A DNA stretch of 64,000 nt from Patiria miniata (GCF_015706575.1 NW_024037059.1:34420129-34484128), one strand, 5' to 3'; shown: positions 36,000-48,039, counted from the stretch's first letter. Numbers and translations are program-made. Notes: generated from the letters alone by a model not told the origin.

Positions 36000-36900
36000 G
36001 AACATAAGTGTCTTACAATGGGTCCACTTAAACTTCTGACTTCTTGCACATTTTTGCTATCACCCTCCCATTCAAATCGGTTTCGCGACGCCCCTTTTGG
36101 GTCCCTTGTCAGAAAAAACAAACATATTCGCCACGCATGTTCCAAAGCACGGGTCCCTCATGTTTTAAAGTTTTATGAGCAAGAAAAGTACGGGAAGAAG
36201 GAATGTGAAAATTGGAAGCTTGACGGTATTTCAGAATTGAGAGAAAAAAATAATGTCGCTAGAAGAAGGTAATGTTTTTACAAGTAAGTTGATAATGAGG
36301 GACCAAGCTAATCCTTGACTTTTAAAGTCTCATGCTTTAGCAGAAGGGGATCCGCATGTGCATTGAATTATGTAAAGTTAATAATACGAAGAGTCCGTTT
36401 CTATAAGAGGTGAAGCCTGTTCAAATTAGTGCTAGCTACCCCATTCAAGTAGCCCATAGTTAAAGACAAGATACAACCAGTGTATTGTAAAGAGAACCGG
36501 TCCAGGAAAAAAGTCAATCCTGTTAATCACACCAATATTCCTAGCAATAATTATCAAACACTATCAACATGACCATTCAATGTTAGCCCGCAGTCGACAA
36601 AAAGTCCAAAAAAAATTACCACAATCAGTTTTTGTAATGATTAAGTCATTAATCTTGACAAAACATAGAAGGTTACTGCCTGAATCGCTGAACAACATGT
36701 AATTAGTTTTAGCAATATTAAGGGACAATTATCGAATGCTAGCCATGCATTTAGCAAGAGATTAAGCTCATTGTGAACGGTATGTACGAGATAATTAAGG
36801 TATGCGAAAAGAATACATTTGAGTCATCAGTATACAGTAAAAATAAAAGAACAGTATCTCCTATTTTAAAGAAACACGAAACACCAAACCCATCCCCCAA
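36000..36900. other. Gene-free stretch 3' of the Kunitz gene
   Basis: AT-rich. An 84-residue plus-strand frame at 36,018-36,272 has no domain I recognise. No repeat boundary seen. Confidence 0.3.
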
Positions 36901-36901
36901 A

Positions 36902-36907
36902 TTTATT
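36902..36907 (-). promoter_or_regulatory. Candidate polyadenylation signal of the Kunitz gene
   Basis: AATAAA on the minus strand, about 11 bases past the stop codon. It implies an unusually short 3' UTR unless a later site is used. Confidence 0.35.
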
Positions 36908-36917
36908 ATAATACCTT

Positions 36918-37772
36918 CTATTCGCAGCCATTCCTACAAGCCTCCATGGAAGCAAAAGCGTTGAAATTGCCCCCGCGACCAAAGTAGATGAATCCTTCGC
37001 ACGAGTGTGTGTCACGATTATAACCGAACTTTTGTATGTTAGTCGAGCAAAGGCCTGGATCGATTGGGTACCAGCAAGCCGGGACTGAAAATAGCAAAGT
37101 GGTTAAAGTGACATAAAATGAGCATAACAAAGATCAGGGTTTATGGTGTGGCTCGAAGAATGGACATTGAAAATTCTTTCTGGGGAAACGTTTTTATCAT
37201 ACTGAAGCCAACCGTAATAAAACTTAAGCCATGTTGGTTTATTCCATCTTGTCGAAAAAACCCCCACTTTTTTCTGTACGTTTGGCGTCTGCAAAAAGGC
37301 CTTGTATTTTGTGGAGCCTGTGGGCCTCTATAGCGCACAAAGATCCGCCGAAATGTACTTTTCAAAATATATAAACTGATAAATCCAATAATCGTGGGTA
37401 GGTTAATCGTTCGATGTAGGCCTATCATTCCAAAGTGAATAAATTTTGTATTGCTATCGTGATCTTGAGCGAAAGTGCGGGTATTGTTTTTCTGAGTAAA
37501 GCTCGAATAAAGAACGGGAAACTTCGGAGCGCAACTTCAAACAAGTGACTCGATCGTGACTAGGAAGTTGGGGTCGCACTTGTACCAAGACTGTGACTCA
37601 AGACTCGAACTTGGTATCGACCAAAGTGACGTCTCCATTCAACTTTGAATTATTCATCAACTAATAAAGTTCTCTAACTTGAAGTATAAAAGTCAGTCCC
37701 ACCTTGAGGACCATGAAACTCGAGGCTCCATCCAACGCACGCAAGAAAACACAAGATGACGTACACCCTCAT
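36918..37772 (-). CDS. Small secreted single-Kunitz (BPTI-like) protein, two exons
   Basis: Exon 1 (37,772 down to 37,703) starts ATG and encodes 23 residues, a clear signal peptide (MRVYVILCFLACVGWS). Exon 2 (37,084 down to 36,918) encodes the rest and ends TAG. The 618-bp intron has GT (37,702-37,701) and AG (37,086-37,085) ends and is phase 1; the split codon reads Val. Predicted protein 78 aa. The Kunitz spacing is C-8-C-15-C-7-x-12-C-3-C: Cys at domain positions 1, 2, 3, 5 and 6 are present, but the fourth (Cys38 in BPTI) is Arg in YFGRGGN, so the Cys14 partner is missing. The P1 position after Cys14 is Ser, so trypsin inhibition is not expected; elastase-like or non-inhibitory (toxin-like) roles are possible. 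An AATAAA lies about 11 bases after the stop (36,907-36,902). The start lies about 35 bases from the large palindrome. Confidence 0.8.
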
Positions 37773-39300
37773 CTTGACGCAGATCGTCTGAAATTCAAAT
37801 AAGATTAGGGGCAATTCAAAATTTTCAATGTTTTAAATTTGGATTTTCCCCCGAATTTTGTTGACCCCCCCACCCGTATTTTCGATTTAAAAAAACCTGA
37901 TTTGTCATTAAAGATCAAATACATGTACATGTATGCCGACATGCACTTGCATACAAATATAGTTGTACATGTGCATGTGTGTCCATGCACAATGCATGTC
38001 CATGCACATTGTGTGTCCAGTTCAGCGACGGCTGGATGAATCCGCTCCCCGTGTTTCATTGGGGCCCTGAGAAATTGTGCTTCATCAGCTGATAGTTGGA
38101 TAAGGTATGTGTGTTGCAGTCCGATCGTCAGCATTGAAGTTTTTAGAAAGAGTTCCGTCCTGCCACCACATTTAAAAAAAAAGTTGAACTACTCAAAAGG
38201 TTTAGAAAGGGGTGACATTTTATTTTGGGGGCTATTAGTACGACAGGAGAAATGGGTTCCCGTGCACCCCCCCCAAAAACAAAATTCCAAGAAGATTTTT
38301 AGAATCCCTAGGACATCTGATCGAAGAATTTGGATGTTGCCAGCGAAAAATCTCCCATGATGCCCTAATTTGCATATTTCTAAGATGGCTGCCGTGCGAA
38401 TTATTAAAACGCGAAGCGTCATATGTCAGAAACTAATAAGCTGATTTTGATGATCTTGGTGTCAAATTATACATTTTTTTGGGGTGCTGAATCGATTTTC
38501 GAGGTTTCTAAAATAGCTGGAGGCCAAGGTCACGTGATTCAGGAGAAAGACAAGGTAATTCTTTTTGAAAAATGCGTCATATTCATTTTCCCACCGGCAT
38601 TATTTTAACCTAGCTCCCATAGATATGGTGATAGAGGCCTACTTATTGCTTTACAACTTTCCCACATTATCCCAACTACCAAATCTATTTAATAAAAAAG
38701 ATGTGGCATTTTATTTTGGAGTTATCGCTCAATATTTGACCCACCCCTAAGTTTTGGATATTGACCCAATATTATGGAAATCTTAAAATATAGCCATTGG
38801 ATAAAAAAAAATTACCGTTATGTTTCTTTGTTAGTGTTATGGAATCGATTGATGGTTGTTTAGAAGTAATTAGAGGTCATTTTCTTGCTCCAAGGACAAG
38901 GGTCAAGGGCATTTCAACAAAAAATACTTCATTGTTTTCATTTTTCGACATGCACTATTTTTGTTCCAACTCCACTTGATATGGTAATAAAGGCTTATTT
39001 ATTGTTTAGATTTTATTTTTATTCACCCAAAGACAATTTTATGTCAACAGAAGGGTTAGTCATCATCTTCAAGGTCATAGCATGTGTCAATTTGAGGTGT
39101 TTATCATTGTGTTAAGGTTATATTCAAGGTCATAGGAAGAGAGAAATGAGTACAACTTAGTACATATACCTCGTTGCAAGTGATGAACATTTATTACTTT
39201 AGTAACTCCTGAAGCGGTCATTCCAGAAAGACAACTGAGCTATTTATAACAAGTGACGTTGTGGCGAAGTCTAAGGGGCATCCTCAGCATCCATGAAAAC

Positions 39301-39487
39301 ATAATAATAATAATAATAATTTGGGAGGCTAATCATCCTTACTCGCAGCTGGTATGCTGAATTGCGAAGGACGCGGCTACAACGTGGTCGGGCCGCTGGC
39401 ACGTAAAGGCGCCTATGGCTGCCGGCCACATCGACCCATATATGACAACGGAGCACAGCCTGAGATCGAAAGTGTTTGATTTTTCCC
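39301..39487 (-). mobile_element. SINE-like insertion with (ATT)n tail, left palindrome arm only
   Basis: Absent from the matching place in the right arm (near 41,695-41,700), where the sequence runs straight from 'gacgaagctgatg' to 'ttttcatgg'. On the minus strand it ends in (ATT)n, typical of some SINEs and LINEs. It entered after the arms were formed. Confidence 0.7.
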
Positions 39488-39499
39488 TCATCAACTTCG

Positions 39500-40000
39500 T
39501 CAATCTCCATAGCCTCCTTAGGATACCGCTTGCTAATTCGCTCTCTTGCTGGCCCTTTTCATTTTCAGCAGTATCAGTGTCCAACGGATCAACGAGTGAT
39601 GGGGCCAAGATAGGGCCAATCGACAAGACAGACTCCAGTACCCCCTCAACTGTCTTCAGCCACCCTTGACCCTGATCATACGGTTTGATGGCCTCAAACT
39701 TAGGGTCCGCAGCACGCCTAGCCGGCCGGCCACACGGTGGTTGACGGCGCTGCACATGAGGGATGGGTGAGTTATGGCAGGGAGGCAGGCGGACCAGGTC
39801 AACCTTCCACTTGCAGTTAAGCTTGTGGTACTCTCCCTCAGTAGCTTTCTCTTCACCACATTCACATATACAGTCTCACGCGCTTGACCATACATGGTGC
39901 AGGTGAAGGCCTCCAACTGCTCCTGCGCCTCTGGGTCCACCCTCCAGGGCCACCCTCCCTGTCACACCGACCTGCCTGAAACACAGTTCATAATACACGA
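39500..40000 (-). pseudogene. Gene fragment in left palindrome arm, unknown family
   Basis: Minus-strand frames contain EQLEAFTCTMYGQARETV, then (in another frame) KPYDQGQGWLKTVEGVLESV and SLVDPLDTDTAENEKGQQES. The order 'F-C-MYG ... PPC ... H-QR ... GWLKT--GVLE ... DLLDT' reminds me of the C-terminal part of a multicopy invertebrate protein family of unknown function. The frame shifts between blocks suggest a dead copy. A 3' splice site (ttcag) near 39,980 may mark an exon start. Confidence 0.35.
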
Positions 40001-40214
40001 TCACTACATGAACCATTATGAATTTGAAAGAGCACTTGCATGTGACTTTATAATTGTTGATATGCAAATGTGATTTGCCTGAAAGCCTTGTTGAACTTGA
40101 TGCTCTTCTGGAGCTTCTTCAGTGGCGCCTACTTCCCCTTGCCCTTGAAAGTACTGGTGCAGTCCTCCCCGAGAACATGTACCGGTAGGCTAAGTACCCA
40201 GCAAACATGACGGT

Positions 40215-40955
40215 ACAGGGCAGATGCCGGCTTGTTATGGGCTTGTTCTGGCAGTACCGTACAGTTTCAATGGTCCAAAACCAGAAACGGGCAATTGCTG
40301 GCTTGATTTCGGCAATGCAGTTCTGTTTTGACAGCACAGAGCTGGCCCAGTGCTGGCAAACCTTAAGCACAATACAAAGCCTGAATCAGGCCAGTGCCGG
40401 CCCTCTTGCGACAAGCCATAACCGTGACGGCACACAGCCTGATTCAGGCCAGTGCCGGCCCTCTTACGGCAAACCATACATCGCCAAAGCGGTACAGATC
40501 CTGAATCGGGCCACTGCTCGTCTTTTCAGAAAGACCAATTCGGGCTCGATGCCATCTTGCCATGATGGTTTTTGATAGGAATATCACTGGCCTCTTCAGG
40601 CCTTGTGCCGTCTTTCTGAAAGGACCAGCAGTGGCCCGATTCAGGCTCTGTACAGTCTTGGCGTTACGGTTTGTCGTATATAGGGTGGCCGGCACTGGCC
40701 CGATTCAGGCTCTATACCGTCTTGCCGATATGGTTTGTAGTAAGAGACCCAGCACTGGCCCGATTCAGGCTGTGTGCCGTCTTGCCGTTATGGTTTGTCG
40801 CAAGATGGCCAGCACAGGCCCCATTCAGCCTTGTTTTGTTTGACCGTTTTGGTTTGCCAGCACTGGACAAATTCTGGCTCTGTGCCGTCAACACGGAACC
40901 GCATTGCCGCAATCAAGCCAACACTGGCCTACTTCTGGTTTGTATACCATTAAGA
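40215..40955. repeat. Tandem array at the palindrome centre that reverses orientation
   Basis: Units of roughly 55 bp containing 'gcctgaatcaggccagtgccgg' and 'gacaaaccataacgg' run forward from about 40,330 to 40,530. They then run as their reverse complement ('ggccggcactggcccgattc', 'ccgttatggtttgtcgc') from about 40,610 to 40,890. The switch lies near 40,550-40,565. Confidence 0.8.
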
Positions 40956-41214
40956 CTGTACAGTACTGCCATAACAAGCCGGTATCTGCCCTGTACCGTC
41001 ATGTTTGCCTAGTACTTGGCCTATGTGTTCTCGGGAGGACTGCACCAGTGCTCTCAAGGGTAAGGGGATGGTGGCGCCACTGAAGAAGCTCCAGAAGAAC
41101 ACCAAGTTCCACAAGGCTTTCAGGCAGATCACATTTGCATTAACAATTATATAGTCACCTGCAATTACTCTTTTAAATTCAATGTGGGTCATGGAGTGTT
41201 CATATATTATGAAC

Positions 41215-41690
41215 TGTGTTACAGGCAGGGCGGCGTGACAGGGATGGTTGCCCCAGGTGCAGGAGCAGTTGGAGGCCTTCACCTGCGCCATGTACAGTAT
41301 GGTCAAGCACGTGAGACTGTATGTGGTGAGGAGCAAGCGGCTGAGAGAGAGAGGACCACAAGCTTAACTGTAAGTGGAAGGTTGACATGGTCCGCCTGCC
41401 TCCCTGCCATAACTCACTTATCCCTCATGTGCAGCGCCGACAACAACCGTGTGGCCGGCCGGCTAGGCGTGCTGCTGACCCTATTTTTTGAGGCTCCCAA
41501 ACCGCATGATGAGGGTCAAGGGTGGCTGAAGACAGTTGAGGGGTACTGGAGTCTGTCTGGTCAATTAGCCCTATCTTGCCGCCATCACTCGTTGATCTGT
41601 TGGACACTGATGCTGCTGAAAATGAAGAGGGCCCGCAAGAGAGCGAAGTAGCAAGCGGTATCCTAAAGAGGCTATGGAGGCTGACGAAGC
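41215..41690 (+). pseudogene. Gene fragment in right palindrome arm
   Basis: Mirror copy of the left-arm fragment on the plus strand: QEQLEAFTCAMY-type text near 41,260-41,300, then EAPKPHDEGQGWLKTVEG near 41,490-41,550. Frames again shift. A ttacag acceptor at about 41,223 mirrors the left arm. Function unknown. Confidence 0.35.
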
Positions 41691-43329
41691 TGATGTTTTC
41701 ATGGATTCTGAGGATGTCCCTTAGACTTTGCCACAACGTCACTTGTTATAAATAGCTCAGTTGTCTTTATGTAATGACCGGTTCAAGAGTTACTAAAGTA
41801 ATAAATGTTCATCACTGTCAACGAGGTCTATGCGCTAAGTTGTACTTATTTCTCCCGTCCTATGAACTTGAGTATGACCTTAACACAATGATGAACACCT
41901 AAAATTGACACATGCTATGACCTTGAAGATGATGACTAACCATAATGTTGACATACAATCGTCTTTGGGTTAATAAAAAAATCTAAACAATAAGCTATTA
42001 ATACCATATCAAGTGGAGTTGGACAAAAAATAGTGCATGTCGGGAAATGAAAACAATGAAGTATATTTTTGTTAAAATGCCCTTGACCCTTGTACTTGGA
42101 GCAAGAAAATGACCTCTGATTTCTTCTAAACCACCATCAATCGATTCCATGACACTAACAAAGAAACATAACGTTAAGTTTTTTTTATCCAATGGCTATA
42201 TTTTAAGATTTCCATAATATTGGTCAATATCCAAAACTTCGGGGTGGGGTCAAATATTGAGCCGTAACTCCAAAATAAAATGCCACATCTTTTTTTATTA
42301 AATGAATTTGGTAGTTGGGATAATGTGGAAAATTTGTAAAGCAATAAGTAGGCCTCTGTCACCATATTTGTGGGAGCAAGGTAAAAAATAATACCAGTGG
42401 GAAAATGAAAATGAAGCATTTCTAACCAAAATGACCTTGACTTTCGCCTGAATCACGTGACCTTGACCTTCAGTTATTTTAGAAACCTGGAAAATCGATT
42501 CAGCACCCCAAAATCCATAATTTTGACACCAAGATTATTCAAATTGGCTCATTAGTTACTGACATGACACCTAGCATTTTAATAATTCGCACGGCAGCCA
42601 TCTTGGAAATATGCAAATAATGGAATCATGGGACATTTTTTTCGCGGGCAACATAAACATTCTTTATTCAGATGGGCTAGGGATTCTAAAAATCATCTCG
42701 GATTTTTTTTTTTAACGGGGGGGGGGGGGTGCATGGGAACCCATTTCTCCTGCCGTGCTAAATGTAGATAATCTCTAGCCCCCAAACTAAATGTCTCCCC
42801 TTAAAAACCTGTTTGGGAATTCTAAATTCATATCTAAAAAAGTATTTCCAGGCCATAATACCAAAAGATAGTAAAACTGTGTAGTTTCGGACCCCGTGCC
42901 ATACGGGGACGAAAATGTGTGCTTCATCTGCCGGTATTTCGCAAGGATCTACCGGTATTTCGCATACATCCATAATGGCGGCCACTTTTATCGTCGTGGG
43001 AATGCCGCATTCATGCTTGTTCAATACGCGCTATATGCATGCAGCGCTAGTGGGCGCTACTTAATGTACAGAGGCCATTGTCTGTAAAAGGGGACGAAGT
43101 TGGAAAAATATGAGAATCGAAACGCTCCCATGTAGTACAGGCAAGTCAGAAGATCAAGTTTTTTTTTTGGTTTTTTTTGTTCTTAATGAAAAGTGCATTT
43201 GGATTTTCAATTATTAACTTGACCCACCCACCCACAATTTGGAAGAAAAAAAAATCAAAATTTAAAAACAGTGAAAATGTTTAATGGCCCCTTATACAAC
43301 TTGTTAAGACTACATGCACAGTACATAGC

Positions 43330-43624
43330 AAAATCCAAGCAGGGCGTGTTTTGGGGTACAGCGACTTCTGGTAACAGTTCTTATTTCTAAGCTCTAAATC
43401 TGTTGGCCGGGATTCCTTCGGTGACATTGGCCCCCGCCTTTGGAACAATCTTCCATACAAGATCCGATGTTCTACCTCAGCTGCTACATTCAAGAAATTG
43501 CTCAAAACTGAACTGTATCGAGTGTAACTATGTAACTATGTTCTTGACAGCGCCTCGATCTAGTCTCTAGGAGTTTTGCGCTATATAAGAACATATTTAT
43601 TATTATTATTATCATTATTATTAT
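43330..43624 (+). pseudogene. LINE 3' end (CR1/L2-like) with ATT microsatellite tail
   Basis: The plus frame at about 43,420-43,530 reads DIGPRLWNNLPYKIR, then TFKKLLKTELYRV and a stop. This is the 'PRLWN-LP--IR ... F---LKT-L' ending common in CR1/L2/Rex-type LINEs. A short 3' UTR ends in (TTA)n at 43,591-43,624. 5'-truncated. Confidence 0.75.
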
Positions 43625-43860
43625 ATTTTGCTGAGATGTGCTTGTAGATGAATTTCCCACTACCCAGACGTGTTTTGACCCAAGCCTACTGCACATGCAG
43701 TAGGCCTGGTAATAGTGTCCTCTTCTAATTCATTTCATATCCATGCAACCTGATTAAAATGCTGACATCATTTTTTAAATTGCGGACCTTTGGGAATTGT
43801 GGACCCTATGGTCCTTCATTGTTCAGTGTCCCCTATTGAATGCATACAAGCTCACGCGTC

Positions 43861-44053
43861 TGTTTGTGGTGGTAATCGAGGATTTTCTATTGTTCCTCAT
43901 CATCGATCTTTTGTTTATACTCAAGTTTTTTGGCAACAGCTCTCATTGGTTTTGTACACGTTTTCTAATCGAGGTCGTCCTTAATTTGACTCCTGCCTCA
44001 ATTACTCGATGATGCTTCACTCGTGTGTCCTTAATTGACACCATAAGCAAACC
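43861..44053. mobile_element. Diverged relative of the 31,881 MITE
   Basis: Ends GTTTGTGGTGGTAATCGAGG and 'gacaccataagcaaac', with the shared interior 'acagctctcattggttttgt' and 'acacgttttctaatcgag'. Non-coding. Confidence 0.6.
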
Positions 44054-44059
44054 CAGCTT

Positions 44060-44400
44060 TACACACACACACACACGCACACCCAGACTTGTTTCACATA
44101 CCTAGTGTGGACTTTCCTTTCTTTTCGTGTAGTTAAGGAACACCAGTGGAAAAACTCATTTTTCTCAAACTGTGAAAACTCTTACAACCCAATTTTTTTT
44201 CAATGATTCCCTTTAGTGTTTCTCTTCATTCTGCTACAGATAAACCTAACCCCAAAATGCCTCTAAACCTGTTTTCCAGAAATGGGGAAACACTGTGTGG
44301 ACGTGGGCAAGTCCACACTTCGTCGCTGCTACCTACATTATGTGGACGTCTTTTGTTCGGAAGTCCACACTGCGTATGTAAGACAAGCTCACACTCATAG
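44060..44400 (-). mobile_element. G-run element R2, internal part, reverse
   Basis: Reverse complement of about 30,650-30,990: (CA)n tract, CTTTCTTTTCGTGTAGTTAA, TGCCTCTAAACCTGTTTTCC and the 'agtccacact...cgtatgtaagacaagc' block. The poly-G ends are absent. Confidence 0.8.
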
Positions 44401-45034
44401 GCATAAAAGTGGGGTACTTCCTTTGTTCTCGTGTACTAAATTTTGCAACGTCGCACACTTATGTCAAAATGCTCTTATTTTAACCATAGTTAATTTTCTG
44501 GGCTGAAATTCGGACTTAATATCCCTTTTCTAAAACTCGTCCATTTGCGACAGATCAACCCACCTTGGAAATTCCTAGTTTTTGAGTAAAATCCATATAT
44601 CTATTTCGTTTAAAACTGGTGGGGTACCAAAACATGCGCACATGAAAGCACCGTAGAAATAGTCGCAAGCAGTCCCGATGCAACGGCAACACACATATAT
44701 TTTGAGTGTCCGCTCTCGCTTCGAGGAGATCCACACTCCCATAAATTCCACAAGCTTTCAAGAGAAAAGAGTAAGGAAGCATTTTTCATCTTTTACGTCC
44801 TTTGATTTTGCACCTATTTTCACCCACTTTAGCTGTGTACGTGGTTCCTTTATTATGCAAATCGCCCAACACAAGCCAAAGGCCACTCGAGGTGTGGGCA
44901 AATGAGGAAAGTGTGGAAGAACCTGCCTCTCACACTGAAACAAGACAAGATAATCTAATCTCTTCACATTATGAATAGGGTTGGGATGGGTAACTAGTCC
45001 ACTGCAAGACATTGTAATGCCTCTACCCATATTA

Positions 45035-45140
45035 GACATGGCCCAGTCTGGGCTCCAACCCACAACCCGCAGTAAGTTACCCGTAGTGTTACCAGCAGAC
45101 CACGAATTTAGTGCTCCTGCAGACCACTAGGCCATGCCAC
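45035..45140 (-). repeat. tRNA-derived SINE, copy 1
   Basis: Minus strand: A-box-like TGGCCTAGTGGTCTGC, then 'ttcgtggtctgctgg', then B-box-like GGGTTGGAGCCC. The same order is seen at 55,759-55,870. The body probably continues to about 44,880. Confidence 0.7.
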
Positions 45141-47214
45141 TTCTGTGGGCTATACTAATTTGATTCTGGGGAGTTTGGGACCTTAAAAAGGTGATTTATC
45201 CTAGGAATTTAACATATACGACCACAATATTGGACGTCCTACTCCCATGCATTACCAATGAACTGCTTGTACTTCTTACATCGAATGCTTGCTATTGTAA
45301 ATGCGTGTATTAAACTGAAATTATAAGCTGATTAGTCTATTTTATAAGCATGCGGAGGTTTTACCATTTCTGTTAGTACACCACCCCATCCCGGCCATAA
45401 AGGTTTTAGAAACATATGCATGTCACAAATCTCACGTATCACGGAGCTTTACTGTGATATGGCGTCCTGTAGACATACAAAAAAACCATAAAAGAAATAG
45501 AGGATTAAAAAAGAACACTTACTGACTGCAGCTTCTTGTTAGAACTGAAAGTCGTTGACGGAAATGTATGACTTCTTGATGAGCAACGGTATGAATTTCT
45601 GGAACTGGAAACCCTTTATAAATATTCTGCAGTCGAGAAAGTTGGCGTGATCATGTACACGACTTTATTATCTGGCCCTAGACTGAATCTTAAATTGCGT
45701 TCTATCCAGGGCCATCGGGTTGGAGAGCTCATTAAAATCGTACACTGAAACGTCATGAATATATAATAAACCCGCTGAGGAATTCTCGTATGTCTGTTCC
45801 TCATGATTGATCCCGGGTTTCAAAAAGAATTCTCAGTAAAATTCAATTCCATAAGGACTTCTCTGATTGCATTGTTTATCTTTTTTTTACCCACTTGTTT
45901 GACGGACTGATCAAGGGATGCCGACCGAGCCGGCCGCCACAATTTGAAATAGTTGTGTACTGTGATGAAGTTTCATCAATGTCATAATGCCAACTTAAGA
46001 TCCCGATGTGTGCATATTATGCATGATGCTGTCATCAGGTATCAAGTTACAAGCGATTTTCTTACGTGAAATTACCATTTTCTTCCATTTATAACTCATG
46101 CAGAAAATGAACAACCACGTTAACATTTTGTTTAATCTGATAGTTCATACAATGTATTACAATTTTTATTTCCCAAGACAAATTCGTCTGACCTTTCCTT
46201 CCCGGGTAACCGGAAGGTCAAAGTTAGGTGAATTTAAAATATAGACATGAGCCTCAAACGGTTAATGGGATGATGATAACGACTTGGCCCAATTTCTTGG
46301 CTCTGCTTACCATTAGCGAAAAATCTATGCTAACTGTAACATAATTTTCGGGGGCCATGCCTCCCCAAAACGAACCCATTTGTTTTTAAAAATGAAGTCG
46401 AAATAAAAAAAAACCAGCCACTGCGTACAGCATTAAAATTGCGCCACCATGCACCAATGCCAAGAAGAGTCCTAGGCCTAGTGCCCCTCTTTTATTTTAA
46501 ACAATTTTGGATATCATTTCTTTCCCCACGCGTTAAAAAGTGTTGTGACAACAAGAGCCTAGCAATTAGTTCAGCCCTCACCCCACCGCACAAACACAAC
46601 TTTGGTAAGAATTTCAAATTATGTGCGCATGCGTACAAGCAAGCACCCCAAGAAAGAAGCACAAACAATGCCGTACAGAGAGAACACGCATACTTTGGAT
46701 TTTGCCTTTGGATCAATTGTTAAACCTCCAGAATCAATGGAAATAAAGCGAAAATAGGCAGAGGGACAAAACGAAGATTAAATAATACGTCATTCTTTTT
46801 ACGGAGGTAAGAAGGGCCAAGACAAATTTTTTGCCACAGTGAATTTCCGCGCTTTCTTCGAGGACGTTCCACAGAGCATTTTATCGCTGCGATTATACAT
46901 CCATGTACTCAATGCAATGACTTGTTATCCAAGCTCGGAGAGCTATTGTTTCGGCCACGCCATTTTTTTTTCATCAGACGTGTCCCTGCTATACTTCCGT
47001 AAATTCCGCATGCAGTCAAGATGACAAAGTAAGGAAACATTTTCATCCTTTTTCATCCTTTATTTTACCAGTTGTAGCTGTATATGGTGACTTACTTTAT
47101 TCTGGAGGTTTTTTAGACCTTCAAAAAATTTGCTTATACGTGCACATAATTGAATGTATTACCAATACGCCGGCCATACGGGTTTTCGGTCTAAATGTAT
47201 TGATGCAGGCCTAT

Positions 47215-47640
47215 ATGACAGTGAGTACGAGTACGAGTACTTTCCCATTAGTACGCGTATGAGTACGAGTATTTTGTCATGAGTTCGAGTAAGAGTACTA
47301 GGCAACATATTTACATGAGTACGAGTGCAAGTACCACAAAATGTACTCGACGAGCACAAGTACAAATATGAGTATACTTTCCACAAGGAACTCATTTCAA
47401 TATGTCACGTGCTTTCAAGGGCTTTCTGCTATCAAACTAGGTAATAAGCAAATACAGAAGCCTCCCAAGCATAGAAGTCTGGTTCTTTTTCTGCATATAG
47501 CTCTTGATAGATCAAGAGTACGAATACGAGTACTTTGTCATGAACACGAGTACGGATATTTTTTTCTTTACGAGTACGAGTACATACGATTATGGTATAC
47601 TAAAAATGTAGGCCTGCTTGAGTACGAGTACGAGTACTTC
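47215..47640. repeat. GAGTAC/TACGAG hexamer-rich repeat
   Basis: Clusters of (GAGTAC)n-like text at 47,215-47,355 and 47,515-47,640, with degenerate sequence between them. It reads as Tyr-Glu repeats in one frame; not a gene. Confidence 0.8.
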
Positions 47641-48039
47641 AACACAACTACATGTATATGCATGTTACAAACATCACGCATCATGGCATTTACTGTGATA
47701 TTCATGACTTTCTATAACTAAAATGATTAAAAACACATAAACAACCAAGAGATTCGCTTTTGTTGAGTTACAAAATGCAGAGTGATTGGACAGAAAACTA
47801 CTTCATTTCACATTGCCCAGTTTTGAATATTTTGTCAGAACAGTCGGAACAAAGAAAGCATAACAAAATCAGCCTTTTCCGTTGAACCACATCTTTTCAT
47901 TTCAATATAAAATACATCCTTTAAGTTTGATACATTTCAATATTAAAACTAGAAATTCGCGTTTATTGAGTTTAATACAACGAAACGCACTATGGTCGGG
48001 CTTAGAATATGAAACACAAAAAAGGCAAGATTGCCCTTG

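Larger units (their letters stand above)
37806..43294. repeat. 5.5-kb imperfect palindrome
   Basis: The left arm (37,806-40,550) matches the reverse complement of the right arm (40,560-43,294) almost throughout. Outer ends: 'aggggcaattcaaaattttc' against the complement of 'gaaaatgtttaatggcccct'. Middle: 'ccattggataaaaaaaa' against its complement near 42,180-42,200. Inner: CAGCAAACATGACGGTACAG against the complement of 'ctgtaccgtcatgtttgcct'. The arms differ by scattered substitutions and indels, including a 187-bp insertion only in the left arm (39,301-39,487) and an ACATGTACATG-rich block at 37,920-38,020. It could be an inverted duplication or a giant foldback element. Confidence 0.85.
44690..47720. 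repeat. Two diverged copies of a dispersed sequence
   Basis: 44,735-44,860 resembles 46,980-47,100 ('aagtaaggaaacatttttcatc', 'ttagctgt'), and 45,415-45,500 resembles 47,645-47,720 ('atatgcatgtcacaaat', 'tttactgtgatat'). The shared order suggests an old duplication with about 2.2 kb spacing. No gene recognised between (45,150-46,950). Confidence 0.4.

Noticed and set aside
47159-47721. Tyr-Glu-repeat protein
   Set aside because: Translation of a (GAGTAC)n-type microsatellite.
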